Shown in pieces: positions 1-7,684 of a DNA stretch of 62,998 nt; position 1 is the first letter of the stretch; the number at the start of each line of letters is the position of its first letter. Made by a program: the position numbers and the translations under genes. The stretch lies in NCBI RefSeq assembly GCF_039536245.1, contig NZ_BAAAYN010000037.1, forward strand, positions 1-62,998, given 5' to 3'. Below the pieces are notes generated by a model. The model was not told the DNA's origin, did no database searches, and saw nothing but the letters and a program-made list of their open reading frames with translations. This stretch comes from Cryptosporangium minutisporangium. GTDB lineage: Bacteria; Actinomycetota; Actinomycetes; Mycobacteriales; Cryptosporangiaceae.

Positions 1-2
1 TC

Positions 3-596
3 GCCGCCGAGACCGTTGATTCGCTCGACGTCCTGATCAACAACGCGGGCGTCCACGGCTATGAAGACCTGGCCGATCGGGCTGCCCTCGAACATCATCT
101 CGCGGTCAACCTCTTCGGCCTCTACGCCGTCACACAGGCCTTTCTGACCCGACTTATCGAGTCACAAGGCACGATCGTCAACGTGCTGTCATTGGCTGCG
201 GTGGCTGCCGTGCCCATCAGTCCTGCGTACTCGATCTCCAAGGCGGCTGCCTTCTCGTGGACGCAGTCGCTGCGAGCCACTCTCGCCGGCCAGAGCGTGG
301 ACGTCCACGCCGTACTGCCCGGTCCCGTGGACACCGACATGGTGCGTGACCTCGAGATCCCGAAGGCGTCACCACAGTCGGTAGCCGCAGCCATCCTTGA
401 CGCGCTGGCCAAGGGAGAGGACGAGATCTTCCCCGATCCCTTCTCGCAGGCGCTTGCCGATAGCTGGAACAGAGGGGCGGTCAAGGCGCTCGAACGTCAG
501 AACGCGGCGCTCGTCGGAGGCCCAGAACCAGTAGCGGAAGGGCCGAGAACACTCAGCTCCGCGCCGAGAACGCCCGGCTGCTCGGGGAGCTGCTGA
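3..596 (+). CDS. SDR family oxidoreductase, 5' end outside window
   Basis: Short-chain dehydrogenase/reductase, probably NAD(P)-dependent, with the N-terminal Rossmann glycine motif lost beyond the window edge. Reading frame 3 is open from the first base and shows the SDR landmarks in order: LDVLINNAG, a VNLFGLYAVTQAFL helix, the serine strand GTIVNVLSLAA, the active-site YSISK (Tyr and Lys four apart) and the PGPVDTDM segment. The substrate cannot be told. The last 25 or so residues (GGPEPVAEG onward, Cys-terminated) are unlike an SDR tail. They run out of frame through a separate coiled-coil remnant, so the natural C-terminus was probably near the ALERQNAALV helix. Confidence 0.88.
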   Translation, partial: AAETVDSLDVLINNAGVHGYEDLADRAALEHHLAVNLFGLYAVTQAFLTRLIESQGTIVNVLSLAAVAAVPISPAYSISKAAAFSWTQSLRATLAGQSVDVHAVLPGPVDTDMVRDLEIPKASPQSVAAAILDALAKGEDEIFPDPFSQALADSWNRGAVKALERQNAALVGGPEPVAEGPRTLSSAPRTPGCSGSC

Positions 597-628
597 CGCT
601 GCGGAAGGCCGCCATGCTGCGGGCATGA
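542..628 (+). pseudogene. C-terminal remnant of a coiled-coil protein
   Basis: In the third frame, overlapping the SDR tail, there are 29 codons ending in TGA that read AENTQLRAENARLLGELL and continue into a short Leu/Arg-rich end. The heptad pattern with Asn/Glu/Arg repeats resembles the C-terminus of small coiled-coil proteins such as DUF6262-type recombinase partners, but the match is by eye only. No start codon or upstream body exists in this frame. I read it as the stub of a lost gene fused to the end of the SDR. Confidence 0.4.
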
Positions 629-632
629 TCAC

Positions 633-1403
633 TCAACCGAGGTCGCGCAGCAGGCGTGGCTGGTCAAACACGGTGTTGTCGATCACCACGTCGGCCAATC
701 GCAGCGGATCCACCTCGGCCAGGTACAGCCGTTCCGCCGCCAGATAGCGATCACGGTGCACCGCCTCGGCATGCGCGCCGGCCCAACCCTGGTCACGGCG
801 GGTGCCCCGATGCACGGAACTGCGCTCGTCAACGTCGAGCCAGACCCGGAAGTCCCAAAAGTCGTTGATCTGCGGGCGGAACGCGAAGACACCATCGACG
901 ATCAGCACCGCGTCGGCCGCAGCCACCGCGACGACATCACGATGTTGCACCTGGGTCAGCGGATCGATGCTGCACAGCACGCACTCGCCGGACCCGTCGG
1001 GCGCCGCCGGTTGCAGCAACAGCCGCGTGACCGACTCGTAGTCGAACGCATTGCGGTAATAACCCTGACCGGACTCGCGGTCATACAGGTGCCGGTCGCG
1101 CCAGGGCTTCTTGAAGTCATCCAAAGTCGCCCGCAGCACCGGCCGGCCACCAGCGCTGATCTGCTGCGCCAACTCGTGCCCGAAACTGGTCTTACCCGCA
1201 GCGGTCAACCCGTCGATGCCCACCCGCAGCCGCTGGCCACCGCACGCCAGCACCCGCTCAGCGACCTCAGCCAGCAACGCCGACCGCTGCTCCGACGCCC
1301 AGGACGGCAACGGCTGCTGCCACGTCGACACCGAGAACTGCACCGGGGCTCGGCGACCCTCCACGACTAGCAACCTAACGCTGCTAAGCCGAGCAGATCC
1401 CAA
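633..1403 (-). CDS. uridine-kinase-like P-loop NTPase
   Basis: Cytoplasmic nucleoside or metabolite kinase of the uridine kinase/phosphoribulokinase fold. A Walker A loop GIDGLTAAGKTS lies near residue 60, a DDFKKPW segment follows (the substrate-binding aspartate region of uridine kinases), then IVDGVFAF as the Walker-B-like strand and HRGTRRDQ as an arginine-rich lid. The length (256 aa) suits the family. The chosen ATG gives a 20-residue leader before VQFSVSTWQQ, where a GTG start near 1343 is equally plausible. It stands alone, convergent with the SDR and divergent from the VOC gene. The true substrate is unknown. Confidence 0.8.
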   Translation of the reverse strand: MGSARLSSVRLLVVEGRRAPVQFSVSTWQQPLPSWASEQRSALLAEVAERVLACGGQRLRVGIDGLTAAGKTSFGHELAQQISAGGRPVLRATLDDFKKPWRDRHLYDRESGQGYYRNAFDYESVTRLLLQPAAPDGSGECVLCSIDPLTQVQHRDVVAVAAADAVLIVDGVFAFRPQINDFWDFRVWLDVDERSSVHRGTRRDQGWAGAHAEAVHRDRYLAAERLYLAEVDPLRLADVVIDNTVFDQPRLLRDLG

Positions 1404-1684
1404 GCCGGGTCATACGCCGGATAGACGGGTTGGTCGCCGATGCTGATCCAGGACCCAGTCGCCGTCGCGGGGTCCGTTCGCCCCGACGCCGGCGGAGTGG
1501 CGTTGCCGGTGCCGAGGGCGGCAGTGCCGCGGCGAGGGTGTCGCCGCGGATGCGGGTGCGGCCGTCGTTGATGGCCACCTACCGGTTGGAGGCGATGGCC
1601 AGGATCCAGCCCAGGCAAGCTCCTGTCCTCCCTAGGCGCTCCCGTTCGTCGGTAGAGCAAGAACACCACAGGGAAGGACTTTCC

Positions 1685-2071
1685 ATGCCTGTCATAGTCA
1701 GCCTGCCGATCGCCGATCGACTGATCTCGTACCGCTTCTACCGGGACGGCCTGGGCTTCGAAGCCATCGGGGACCTCGCCGACGACGGCCTTCCCGAGCC
1801 CCTGCAGTTTGTGCTCGACGGCGGCGTCCGCCTGATGCTGATTCCCACGGGCGGCTTCGGCTGGGTCATCGGTGGCCGTGAGGTCGCGAAGCCGGGGACC
1901 AGCGAATGTCTGTTCAGTCTGGCCGCGGAGAACAGCGTAGCGGTGGACCAGAAGGTCGAGCGGGCACGGACCGCCGGGGCGGAGATCGTCAGCGAGCCGC
2001 AGAGCCAGCCGTGGGGCTACTCCGGTGTCTTCGCTGACCCGGATGGGCATATCTGGCAGATCAGTTCATGA
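1685..2071 (+). CDS. VOC (glyoxalase/bleomycin resistance) family protein
   Basis: Single-domain vicinal-oxygen-chelate protein of 128 residues. It opens with a typical VOC strand (MPVIVSLPIADRLISYRFY, then the GLGFEAIG turn) and closes with GYSGVFADPDGHIWQI, the standard metal- or substrate-binding end. A clear ribosome-binding site (GGGAAGGA) sits about 8 bases before the ATG, so the longer upstream frame is rejected. Family members are dioxygenases, lyases or drug-binding proteins, and nothing here decides which. It is monocistronic. Confidence 0.82.
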   Translation: MPVIVSLPIADRLISYRFYRDGLGFEAIGDLADDGLPEPLQFVLDGGVRLMLIPTGGFGWVIGGREVAKPGTSECLFSLAAENSVAVDQKVERARTAGAEIVSEPQSQPWGYSGVFADPDGHIWQISS

Positions 2072-2195
2072 GCCGGCCGATCACCGCGTCTGCGGTCAGA
2101 CTCCCGACGGGCGAGGAAGAAGTCGGTGAGTGGTGATGTCTCCGAGGGAACCGTTCGCCACGAAGCCGGAGAAGTTGCTGCTGGAGGTGTACTGA

Positions 2196-2567
2196 CGGCC
2201 GCCTCGCAAATCCGGCCGTCCGTGACCCGGCTGCTCGAACTGATGACCGAGGTCCGGCGTTCGTCAGCAACGGCCGCGACCCCTCCGACAGAGCACTCAC
2301 GGATCTGGTCGGCGAGCTGTCGACGCGCAGCGAAGACTTCCGGACCGCTGGGCCTCCCACGACGTGCGACTACACCGCACCGGCGTCAAGCAGTTCCATC
2401 ACCCGGCCGTCGGCGACCTCGACCTGAACTTCGAGACCATGCAGCTCAACGCCGATCCCGGCCTGGCGCTCACCGCGCTCAGCGCACCCGCCGGCTCGGC
2501 CGACGACGACGCCCTGCGTCTCCAGGCCAGCTGGGCAGCCACCCGAGACCAGGCCAAGACGACGTGA
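2196..2567 (+). pseudogene. eroded XRE/MmyB-type transcription regulator
   Basis: Three reading frames together spell pieces of the C-terminal ligand-binding domain of MmyB-like helix-turn-helix regulators. Frame 2 gives SQIRPSVTRLLELMTEV. Frame 1 gives FVSNGRDPSDRALTDLVGEL and STRSEDFRT. Frame 3 gives WASHDVRLHRTGVKQFHHP and on to ASWAATRDQAKTT before the stop. The HTH domain and the middle of the ligand-binding domain are missing: NGR is joined directly to DPSDRALTDL, where the family has roughly 100 or more residues in between. Two single-base losses restore the frames. This is an internally deleted, frameshifted pseudogene. Confidence 0.75.
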
Positions 2568-2579
2568 TCACGGGCAGCT

Positions 2580-3221
2580 TCACGGTCGGTCCGGCGCGCT
2601 GAGTACGGCGGCGACGCTGTCCACGAACCACCGCTCGAACCGCTCGACCGGCCACCCGCGCTCGCGAACCAACCAGTCGTAGTTGCGGATGTCCTGCGCG
2701 AGCCACAGCACGTCGGCGGCCCGCTCCTGGCTCACCAGGACTTCGCCGGTGACTGCGAGATCGGCGGCGAACATCTCCATGCCGCGGCGCCGGTCCTCGA
2801 GGTTCTTGCGCCAGATCGCCGCGGCGTCGGCGTCGGCGGACGCCGCACCGGCCAGCGCCAGCATCACGTGCACCTGCCGGGCATGGGTCTCGGCCAGATG
2901 CTGGGCATACCGGGTGAGCTTGGCCCGAAGGCCGCTCAGCGCGCGGATGTCGGCGACGAACGACCGCTCCGCCATCGCCACCCGCTCGTCGTCGCCGACC
3001 AGGGTGACGTCGACGAGGTCGGAGAGCAGCTGGCGCTTGTTGCCGAACACCGCGTAGACGGTCTGGACGGCGACGCCTGCCTCGGCGGCGACGGCGGTCA
3101 ACGGCGTGGCGCCGTAGCCGGGGTCCACGAACAGCTTGGCAGCGGCGTCGAGGATCGCGCGCCGAGTCTGTTGCGCCTGTTCCTGCCGGCGGGGCGAGAC
3201 GTAACGCCGATTGACACCCAC
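2580..3221 (-). CDS. TetR/AcrR family transcriptional repressor
   Basis: DNA-binding repressor with an N-terminal TetR helix-turn-helix (RAILDAAAKLF, then the TAVAAEAGVAVQTVYAVFG recognition region) and an alpha-helical ligand-binding domain to the C-terminus. I place the start at the GTG of VGVNRR. The longer open frame would begin inside a strong operator palindrome, which argues against it. The gene is divergent from the ABM/methyltransferase/lipoprotein operon, and the operator between them suggests it represses itself and that operon. The inducer is unknown. Confidence 0.85.
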   Translation of the reverse strand: MGVNRRYVSPRRQEQAQQTRRAILDAAAKLFVDPGYGATPLTAVAAEAGVAVQTVYAVFGNKRQLLSDLVDVTLVGDDERVAMAERSFVADIRALSGLRAKLTRYAQHLAETHARQVHVMLALAGAASADADAAAIWRKNLEDRRRGMEMFAADLAVTGEVLVSQERAADVLWLAQDIRNYDWLVRERGWPVERFERWFVDSVAAVLSAPDRP

Positions 3222-3236
3222 GGGGGTAGTGTAGTG

Positions 3237-3264
3237 CTCTATTCGATAGAGCTTCACTCTATCG
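3237..3264. promoter_or_regulatory. TetR operator cluster with three half-sites
   Basis: Two overlapping perfect inverted repeats share a central half-site: CTCTAT-TCG-ATAGAG, and CGATAGAG-CTTCA-CTCTATCG. They lie between the divergent TetR gene and the ATG of the ABM protein, in the expected place for an autoregulatory operator. Three phased half-sites could allow cooperative binding. Confidence 0.72.
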
Positions 3265-3286
3265 ACTACTGCCTCAGGGGGCAGCT

Positions 3287-3580
3287 ATGCCGTACGGCGT
3301 CGTTCAAGACATGCCTGGCGTTACCGAGCAGGAATACCGGCAGGTGGAGAAGCATCTCGGTCCCGACCGGCCGCCGGGCCTGCTGGCCCACGTGGCCGGG
3401 CCGTCCGACGAGGGCTGGCGGATCATCAACATCTGGGCTGACGAAGAGGCGTTCCGCAGGTTCCAGTCGGAACGGCTGATCCGGGCCGCCGGGCTGGCCG
3501 CCCAGGAAGAGGGCTTCGATCCGGCGAAGGCCGCCTCCTTCCGATCGGCGAGCGTCGATGGCTCCGAAATGCCGTTCTGA
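3287..3580 (+). CDS. ABM-type dimeric alpha/beta-barrel protein
   Basis: Small protein (97 aa) of the antibiotic-biosynthesis-monooxygenase/EthD-like ferredoxin fold. It shows GVVQDMPGVTEQEYRQV, a central GWRIINIWADEEAFRRF strand-helix and an ERLIRAAGL helix. Such proteins are monooxygenases, heme degraders or unknown-function dimers. It is first in a tightly coupled operon: its TGA overlaps the next ATG. The AGGGGGCAG ribosome-binding site is good and the TetR operator lies just upstream. Confidence 0.75.
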   Translation: MPYGVVQDMPGVTEQEYRQVEKHLGPDRPPGLLAHVAGPSDEGWRIINIWADEEAFRRFQSERLIRAAGLAAQEEGFDPAKAASFRSASVDGSEMPF

Positions 3581-4455
3581 TGGCCGACACCGCCACGCTG
3601 CGTGCCCGCAACGCCGACTTCTGGGCCCGAACGGCACCGGGGTGGGTCAATCAGGCCGAACGGCACGACGAGATCGGCCGGCCGCTGGGCGCCGTGGCAC
3701 TCGACTGGCTGCGACTCCGGCCCGGTGAGCGGGTGCTGGATGTCGGCTGTGGGTGTGGCGGCACGACCGCCGAGATCTCGCGGGCGGTCGGGCCGCTGGG
3801 CAGCGCGCTCGGTCTCGACCTCGCCGAGGCGATGGTGGCGGCGGCGCGGGACCGGTTCACCGGGCCGGGCGCCGCGGGACCGCGGTTCGTGGCGGGTGAC
3901 GTCGAGACGCTCGATCTCGTACCCGGGGCGCCGTTCGACGCCGTCTACTCCCGGATGACGTTGATGTTGCTCGCCGATCCGGTCGTCGGCCTGACCACGA
4001 TCCGGCGCTCGATGCGTACCGGTGGTCGGCTGGCCGCCACGGTGTTTCGCGACGGTCGGGTGAGCCCTTGGCTATCAGCGGCGATGCTCGGAGCGGCGGC
4101 TCACCTGGAACGGTTGCCGCCGCTGCCGATCGGCGAAGAGCCGGGACCTTTCGCCTTCGCCGATCCGACCCGGGTGACCCGCCTGTTCACCGCCGCCGGC
4201 TTCACCGACATCGGCATCCATCCATACGACGTCACGCTTGACGCCCCGGACGATCCGGAGGCGGTTACCGAATGGCTCATCGAGGTCGGCCCCGCCGGTG
4301 CGGCCTACCGGGACGCCGCGCCCACCACTCAGGACCGCGCCCGGTCCGGGTCGGCACGCCTGCTCGGACGATTTCGCACTCCCGGTACTGGTTACCGGCT
4401 GCCGGCCGGACTCTGGTTGATCACCGCCCGCTCGGACAGGACCAGCACGCCATGA
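3580..4455 (+). CDS. class I SAM-dependent methyltransferase
   Basis: Rossmann-fold methyltransferase of 291 residues. Motif I is VLDVGCGCGGTT near residue 48, followed by LGLDLAEAMV (acidic motif II), FVAGDVETLDL (motif III) and FDAVYSRMTLMLL (motif IV). The C-terminal half carries the usual substrate-cap helices. It resembles the UbiE/Methyltransf_25 group, so a small-molecule acceptor is likely. It is translationally coupled on both sides: TGATG with the ABM gene and ATGA with the lipoprotein gene. The ABM-methyltransferase pairing hints at modification of one small metabolite. Confidence 0.85.
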   Translation: MADTATLRARNADFWARTAPGWVNQAERHDEIGRPLGAVALDWLRLRPGERVLDVGCGCGGTTAEISRAVGPLGSALGLDLAEAMVAAARDRFTGPGAAGPRFVAGDVETLDLVPGAPFDAVYSRMTLMLLADPVVGLTTIRRSMRTGGRLAATVFRDGRVSPWLSAAMLGAAAHLERLPPLPIGEEPGPFAFADPTRVTRLFTAAGFTDIGIHPYDVTLDAPDDPEAVTEWLIEVGPAGAAYRDAAPTTQDRARSGSARLLGRFRTPGTGYRLPAGLWLITARSDRTSTP

Positions 4456-4820
4456 CCTCTGACCGGCGCCTCGCAGTGTTCCTCACACTGATCCTCGGCG
4501 CAGCCGTGGCGTCTGGCTGCTCCTCAACCGCCGCCGATCCGCCGTCCGCCGATCCACAATCTGCCGCACCAGCGGCGAGCGGCGCCTATTCGGCGAAAGA
4601 CGTCTGCGCCTACCTGGAGGGCGAGATCCCGGCGCTGAAGGAGATCGGCAGCCCGGTCGGGCGTCATGCCAACCTGGCCGGCAAGCTGGCCACCTTCTTC
4701 GAGGCCCACGGCAAGCCGGAGAACGGCGCTGTACTGGACGCGGCGACCAAGGCGGAGTGCCCGACCGTGCGGACGGAGGTGCTCGCCTTGATGGACGTAG
4801 ACAGCTTCAGCTCGTTCTAG
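4452..4820 (+). CDS. small secreted lipoprotein, function unknown
   Basis: 122-residue predicted lipoprotein. It has a positively charged start (MTSDRRL), a hydrophobic stretch and a lipobox ending in VASGC, followed by a Ser/Pro/Ala-rich linker. The mature part (SAKDVCAYLEGEIPALKEI, later CPTVRTEVLAL) holds two cysteines that could pair. No known domain was recognised. The ATG overlaps the methyltransferase stop, so it is the third gene of the TetR-linked operon and presumably works at the cell surface with that pathway. Confidence 0.78.
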   Translation: MTSDRRLAVFLTLILGAAVASGCSSTAADPPSADPQSAAPAASGAYSAKDVCAYLEGEIPALKEIGSPVGRHANLAGKLATFFEAHGKPENGAVLDAATKAECPTVRTEVLALMDVDSFSSF

Positions 4821-4873
4821 TCCCGGACGGCACCGCGGGGCACATCCGCGCCCCAGCAGCGTCAGGGCCCTGC

Positions 4874-5533
4874 TCAGGTGGCCAGGCCCTGACGGTAGGC
4901 ATAGACCACGGCCTGCACGCGGTCACGGAGGCCGAGCTTGGTGAGGATGCGCGACACGTACGTCTTGACGGTTTCCTGGCTGAGGACCAGCGTCGCGGCG
5001 ATCTCGCTGTTGGACAGGCCGTCCGCGATCAGACGCAGCACTTCTAGCTCGCGGGGGGTGAGCGGAGTGTCCTCGGGGGTGCCCGGCGTGGGCCGGATCC
5101 GCGTCGCGTACCGACCCACCAGCTGGCGCGTCACCTCGGGGGCCAGTAGAGCCGCGCCGGTGGCGACCGTCCGGATGCCGTTCAGTAGTTGCGCCGGAGG
5201 AGCGTCCTTGAGCAGGAAACCGCTGGCACCCGCGCGCAGCGCCTCGTAGACGTACTCGTCCAAATTGAACGTTGTCACCACGAGGACCTTCACGGGATTC
5301 GCCACCCCAGCGCCGGCGAGCATCCGGGTCGCTTCGATGCCGTCGAGCACCGGCATCCGAACGTCCATCACGACGACGTCCGGCCGCAGACGTTCGGCGA
5401 GGTCGACGGCGGTGCGTCCGTCTCCGCACTCGGCTACCACCGTCATGTCGGGTTGGGCGTCGATGATCGTCGCGAAACCGGTGCGGATCAGCGCCTGGTC
5501 GTCGCAGACCACGACCTGGATCGGGGAGGTCAC
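4874..5533 (-). CDS. NarL/LuxR-family response regulator
   Basis: Two-domain response regulator of 219 aa. The receiver has the acidic pocket CDDQ, the phosphoacceptor in VVVMDVRMPVLDG, the VLVVTTF switch threonine region and the lysine in GFLLKDAPP. A LuxR helix-turn-helix follows at the C-terminus (LTPRELEVLRLIADGLSNSEIA, then the QETVKTYVSRILTKL recognition helix). The GTG start overlaps the TGA of the histidine kinase (GTGA), so the two are a cognate pair. Its targets probably include the upstream CPBP protease operon itself. Confidence 0.92.
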   Translation of the reverse strand: MTSPIQVVVCDDQALIRTGFATIIDAQPDMTVVAECGDGRTAVDLAERLRPDVVVMDVRMPVLDGIEATRMLAGAGVANPVKVLVVTTFNLDEYVYEALRAGASGFLLKDAPPAQLLNGIRTVATGAALLAPEVTRQLVGRYATRIRPTPGTPEDTPLTPRELEVLRLIADGLSNSEIAATLVLSQETVKTYVSRILTKLGLRDRVQAVVYAYRQGLAT

Positions 5534-6684
5534 GACCGGTTTCCCGCGGGGATGCGGGCGTGCACGACGAAGCCGCCGTCCGGTCGTCGGCCCGCGCTGA
5601 ACTCGCCGCCGAGGACGTCGACCCGTTCGCGGAGCCCGGTGAGGCCGCGTCCGCTCCCGCCCGGCGACGCGGCCCGCGCACCGGAGCCGTCGGTGCTGAC
5701 CTCCACGGTGATCTCCTCCGCTCCATGGTGCAGGCTGACCGCGGTGCGGCTGCCGTGGGCGTACTTGAGCGCGTTCGTCAGCGCCTCCTGCACCACCCGA
5801 TAGGCGGCGACCTCGGCGCTGCCTGCCTCCTCCGCCGGCCGGCCTTCCTCGCGGAACTCGACCGGCTGTCCGGCCTGTCGAACCTGCTCCATCAGGGCGT
5901 GCAGTTCGCCGACGGACGGGGTTCGGTGGTCGGTCCCGTGATCGGGGTTGAGCACGTCGAGCAGGTGCCTGAGGTCGGTGATGGCTCGTCGGCCGGTGTC
6001 GGTGACGGCGGTCAGGGCCTGGTCGAGGCGGTCCGGCGCGCCGGTCAGGTAGCGCGCTGCCTCGGCCTGCACCACCATCGCGGTCACGTGATGGGTGACG
6101 ACGTCGTGCAGCTCGCGGGCGATCCGCGCGCGTTCGGCCGCACGGGTGGTTTGCGCGACGTGGCGGCGGCGCGCGGCCTCGGCCGCCCGGGACGTCCGCA
6201 GCCACGCGCCGACGCCCCAGGCCAGGACCATCGCCAGGTAGAAGGTGACGAATCCGGTGACGCCTTCGGGTGATCCTCGCTGGTCGAGCGCGATCGCCAG
6301 GGACACGTACGCCGCCGACGCCAGAACGACCGTGGTCAGCCGGTGACGTTCCAAGTGCGCCGCCGCGCTCAGCAGCGCGATCGGCAGGGCCGAGCCCCCG
6401 GCCGTGTGATACCCGGTGAGCTGGTCGACGGCGAAGCCGACGGCTACCAGGGCGAGACATGCAGCCGGCCAGCGGCGGCGCACGGTCAGCGGCAGGCACT
6501 CCAGCGCGATCACCGCGACGGCGAGCGCGTCGAACGGACGATTGGGCAGGCCGCCGAGCTGCGTGCCGTAGCCGCGGATCGCCGGCACCAGCGACACGGC
6601 GATCAGCGCGAGCGCCAGTGCGAAGTCCCGGACTGTGACGTCGGAACGCCGCCACAGGTCCGGGAGGCGCCGGAGGTCGATCAC
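5530..6684 (-). CDS. NarL-type sensor histidine kinase
   Basis: Membrane histidine kinase of 384 aa. The N-terminal half has about five to six hydrophobic segments with short loops, so it probably senses within or at the membrane. The HisKA_3 dimerisation helix carries the phospho-histidine in RIARELHDVVTHHV. The HATPase domain shows VVQEALTNALKYA (N box) and GSGRGLTGLRERV (G box). The GTG start overlaps the stop of the CPBP gene and its own stop overlaps the response-regulator start, giving a three-gene coupled operon. Confidence 0.92.
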   Translation of the reverse strand: MIDLRRLPDLWRRSDVTVRDFALALALIAVSLVPAIRGYGTQLGGLPNRPFDALAVAVIALECLPLTVRRRWPAACLALVAVGFAVDQLTGYHTAGGSALPIALLSAAAHLERHRLTTVVLASAAYVSLAIALDQRGSPEGVTGFVTFYLAMVLAWGVGAWLRTSRAAEAARRRHVAQTTRAAERARIARELHDVVTHHVTAMVVQAEAARYLTGAPDRLDQALTAVTDTGRRAITDLRHLLDVLNPDHGTDHRTPSVGELHALMEQVRQAGQPVEFREEGRPAEEAGSAEVAAYRVVQEALTNALKYAHGSRTAVSLHHGAEEITVEVSTDGSGARAASPGGSGRGLTGLRERVDVLGGEFSAGRRPDGGFVVHARIPAGNRS

Positions 6685-7517
6685 GGGACGAGCGTAGTGG
6701 CCTGGTCGGCCGCGGTCGCCGGGCGGCGGAGCGGCACCAGGCGACCGCGCCGGTGCGCCAGCCACAGAAAGACGATCGTCAGGAGGGCGCCCGCGAGCAC
6801 CGAGTAAAGGCTGGCCTCCGGACCGAACTCGCCGCCCGTCAGCAACACCGGACCGGACATCACGCCGTCCAGCAAGCCGTCCGGCGCGTCGGTGCCGGAG
6901 ACGTCGGTCCCGAAGATCCCGGCCTCGGCGAAGTTCCAGCCGAAGTGCAGGCCGATCGGCAACCACAGGGTGCGGGTGGCGGCGTACGCAGCGGCCAGCA
7001 TGCCGCCCGCTTCGACCGCGATCGCGATCGCGCCCCACAGGCTGGCGTGGGGATTGAACAGATGCGACAGCCCGAACACCAGGCCGGTCAGGATGAGCGC
7101 GAGCCAGGTACCGATGCGCTGCTCGACGATGCGGAACAGGATGCCACGGAAGAGCAGTTCCTCGGTCGTCGCGGCCGCGACCATGAAGCCGAACAACGCC
7201 ACCGCACCGGTCACCGAACCGAAGCCGGCGACCCGGTAGCCGCCGAGGAACGCGATGTTCAGGATGACCGCCCCGAACATCCCGACGCCGATCAGCACCC
7301 CGCGGACGAGAGCCCCGCCAGCGCCCTTCCTCGCCACCTCCACGGGCGCTCGGCGCTCCGTCCGGCGCACCACCCAGGCGTACGCGAGCACCGAAAGCCC
7401 CGCCGTCATCACGCCCAGCACGAGGGTGAGGGGCGCGTTCCAATGCACCGCGCCGACCGCCGTACTGCCGACGAAAGCCACCGCCGCGACGGCCCCGAAC
7501 TGCAACAACAGACGCAT
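6681..7517 (-). CDS. CPBP family intramembrane metalloprotease
   Basis: Polytopic membrane protein (278 aa) of the CAAX-protease/bacteriocin-processing (Abi) family. All active-site motifs are present: TEELLFRG (Glu-Glu pair and Arg), FGLSHL (His) and LHFGWNFAE (His and Asn). The ATG chosen has GGAGTGG just upstream, so the 10-residue longer version is not needed. Being the first gene of an operon with a histidine kinase and response regulator, it may process a peptide or protein tied to the sensed signal. The pairing is suggestive, not proof. Confidence 0.88.
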   Translation of the reverse strand: MRLLLQFGAVAAVAFVGSTAVGAVHWNAPLTLVLGVMTAGLSVLAYAWVVRRTERRAPVEVARKGAGGALVRGVLIGVGMFGAVILNIAFLGGYRVAGFGSVTGAVALFGFMVAAATTEELLFRGILFRIVEQRIGTWLALILTGLVFGLSHLFNPHASLWGAIAIAVEAGGMLAAAYAATRTLWLPIGLHFGWNFAEAGIFGTDVSGTDAPDGLLDGVMSGPVLLTGGEFGPEASLYSVLAGALLTIVFLWLAHRRGRLVPLRRPATAADQATTLVP

Positions 7518-7640
7518 GACCACTCCATGGGAAGGGCTGCGGACCAAGCGCCGCGCCTGCGATGAACGCTAGGGATCCAACGGTCCGCAATCGTCACCGC
7601 GCAGTGGACACTTGCCGGTAGCTCGCACGGGGGACAGCTG

Positions 7641-7676
7641 ATCCGCGGGTTCTGGGTTCGATCCCCAGCGCCTGCT
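7641..7676 (+). pseudogene. tRNA 3'-end fragment (T-arm)
   Basis: The sequence contains a perfect TPsiC arm (CTGGG stem, TTCGATC loop, CCCAG stem) preceded by ATCCGCGGGTT, as in the anticodon-stem/variable region of tRNA-Lys-like genes. It is followed by CGCC. A GGTAGCTC box about 35 bases upstream is reminiscent of a D-arm. However, the spacing is too short, there is no anticodon loop, and no 5' acceptor strand pairs with the 3' side. It is a non-functional tRNA remnant, of the kind left at integration or deletion points. Confidence 0.6.
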
Positions 7677-7684
7677 TCGGCGCG

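Noticed and set aside
1384-1570. Minus-strand fragment reading AINDGRTRIRGDTLAAALPP and, in another frame, TGSWISIGDQPVYPAYDP
   Set aside because: It looks protein-like in two frames and may be a gene remnant, but I recognise no family and cannot support a call.
2100-2193. Open stretch ending ATKPEKLLLEVY before a TGA
   Set aside because: Could be the C-terminus of a lost gene, but it is too short and unmatched to call.
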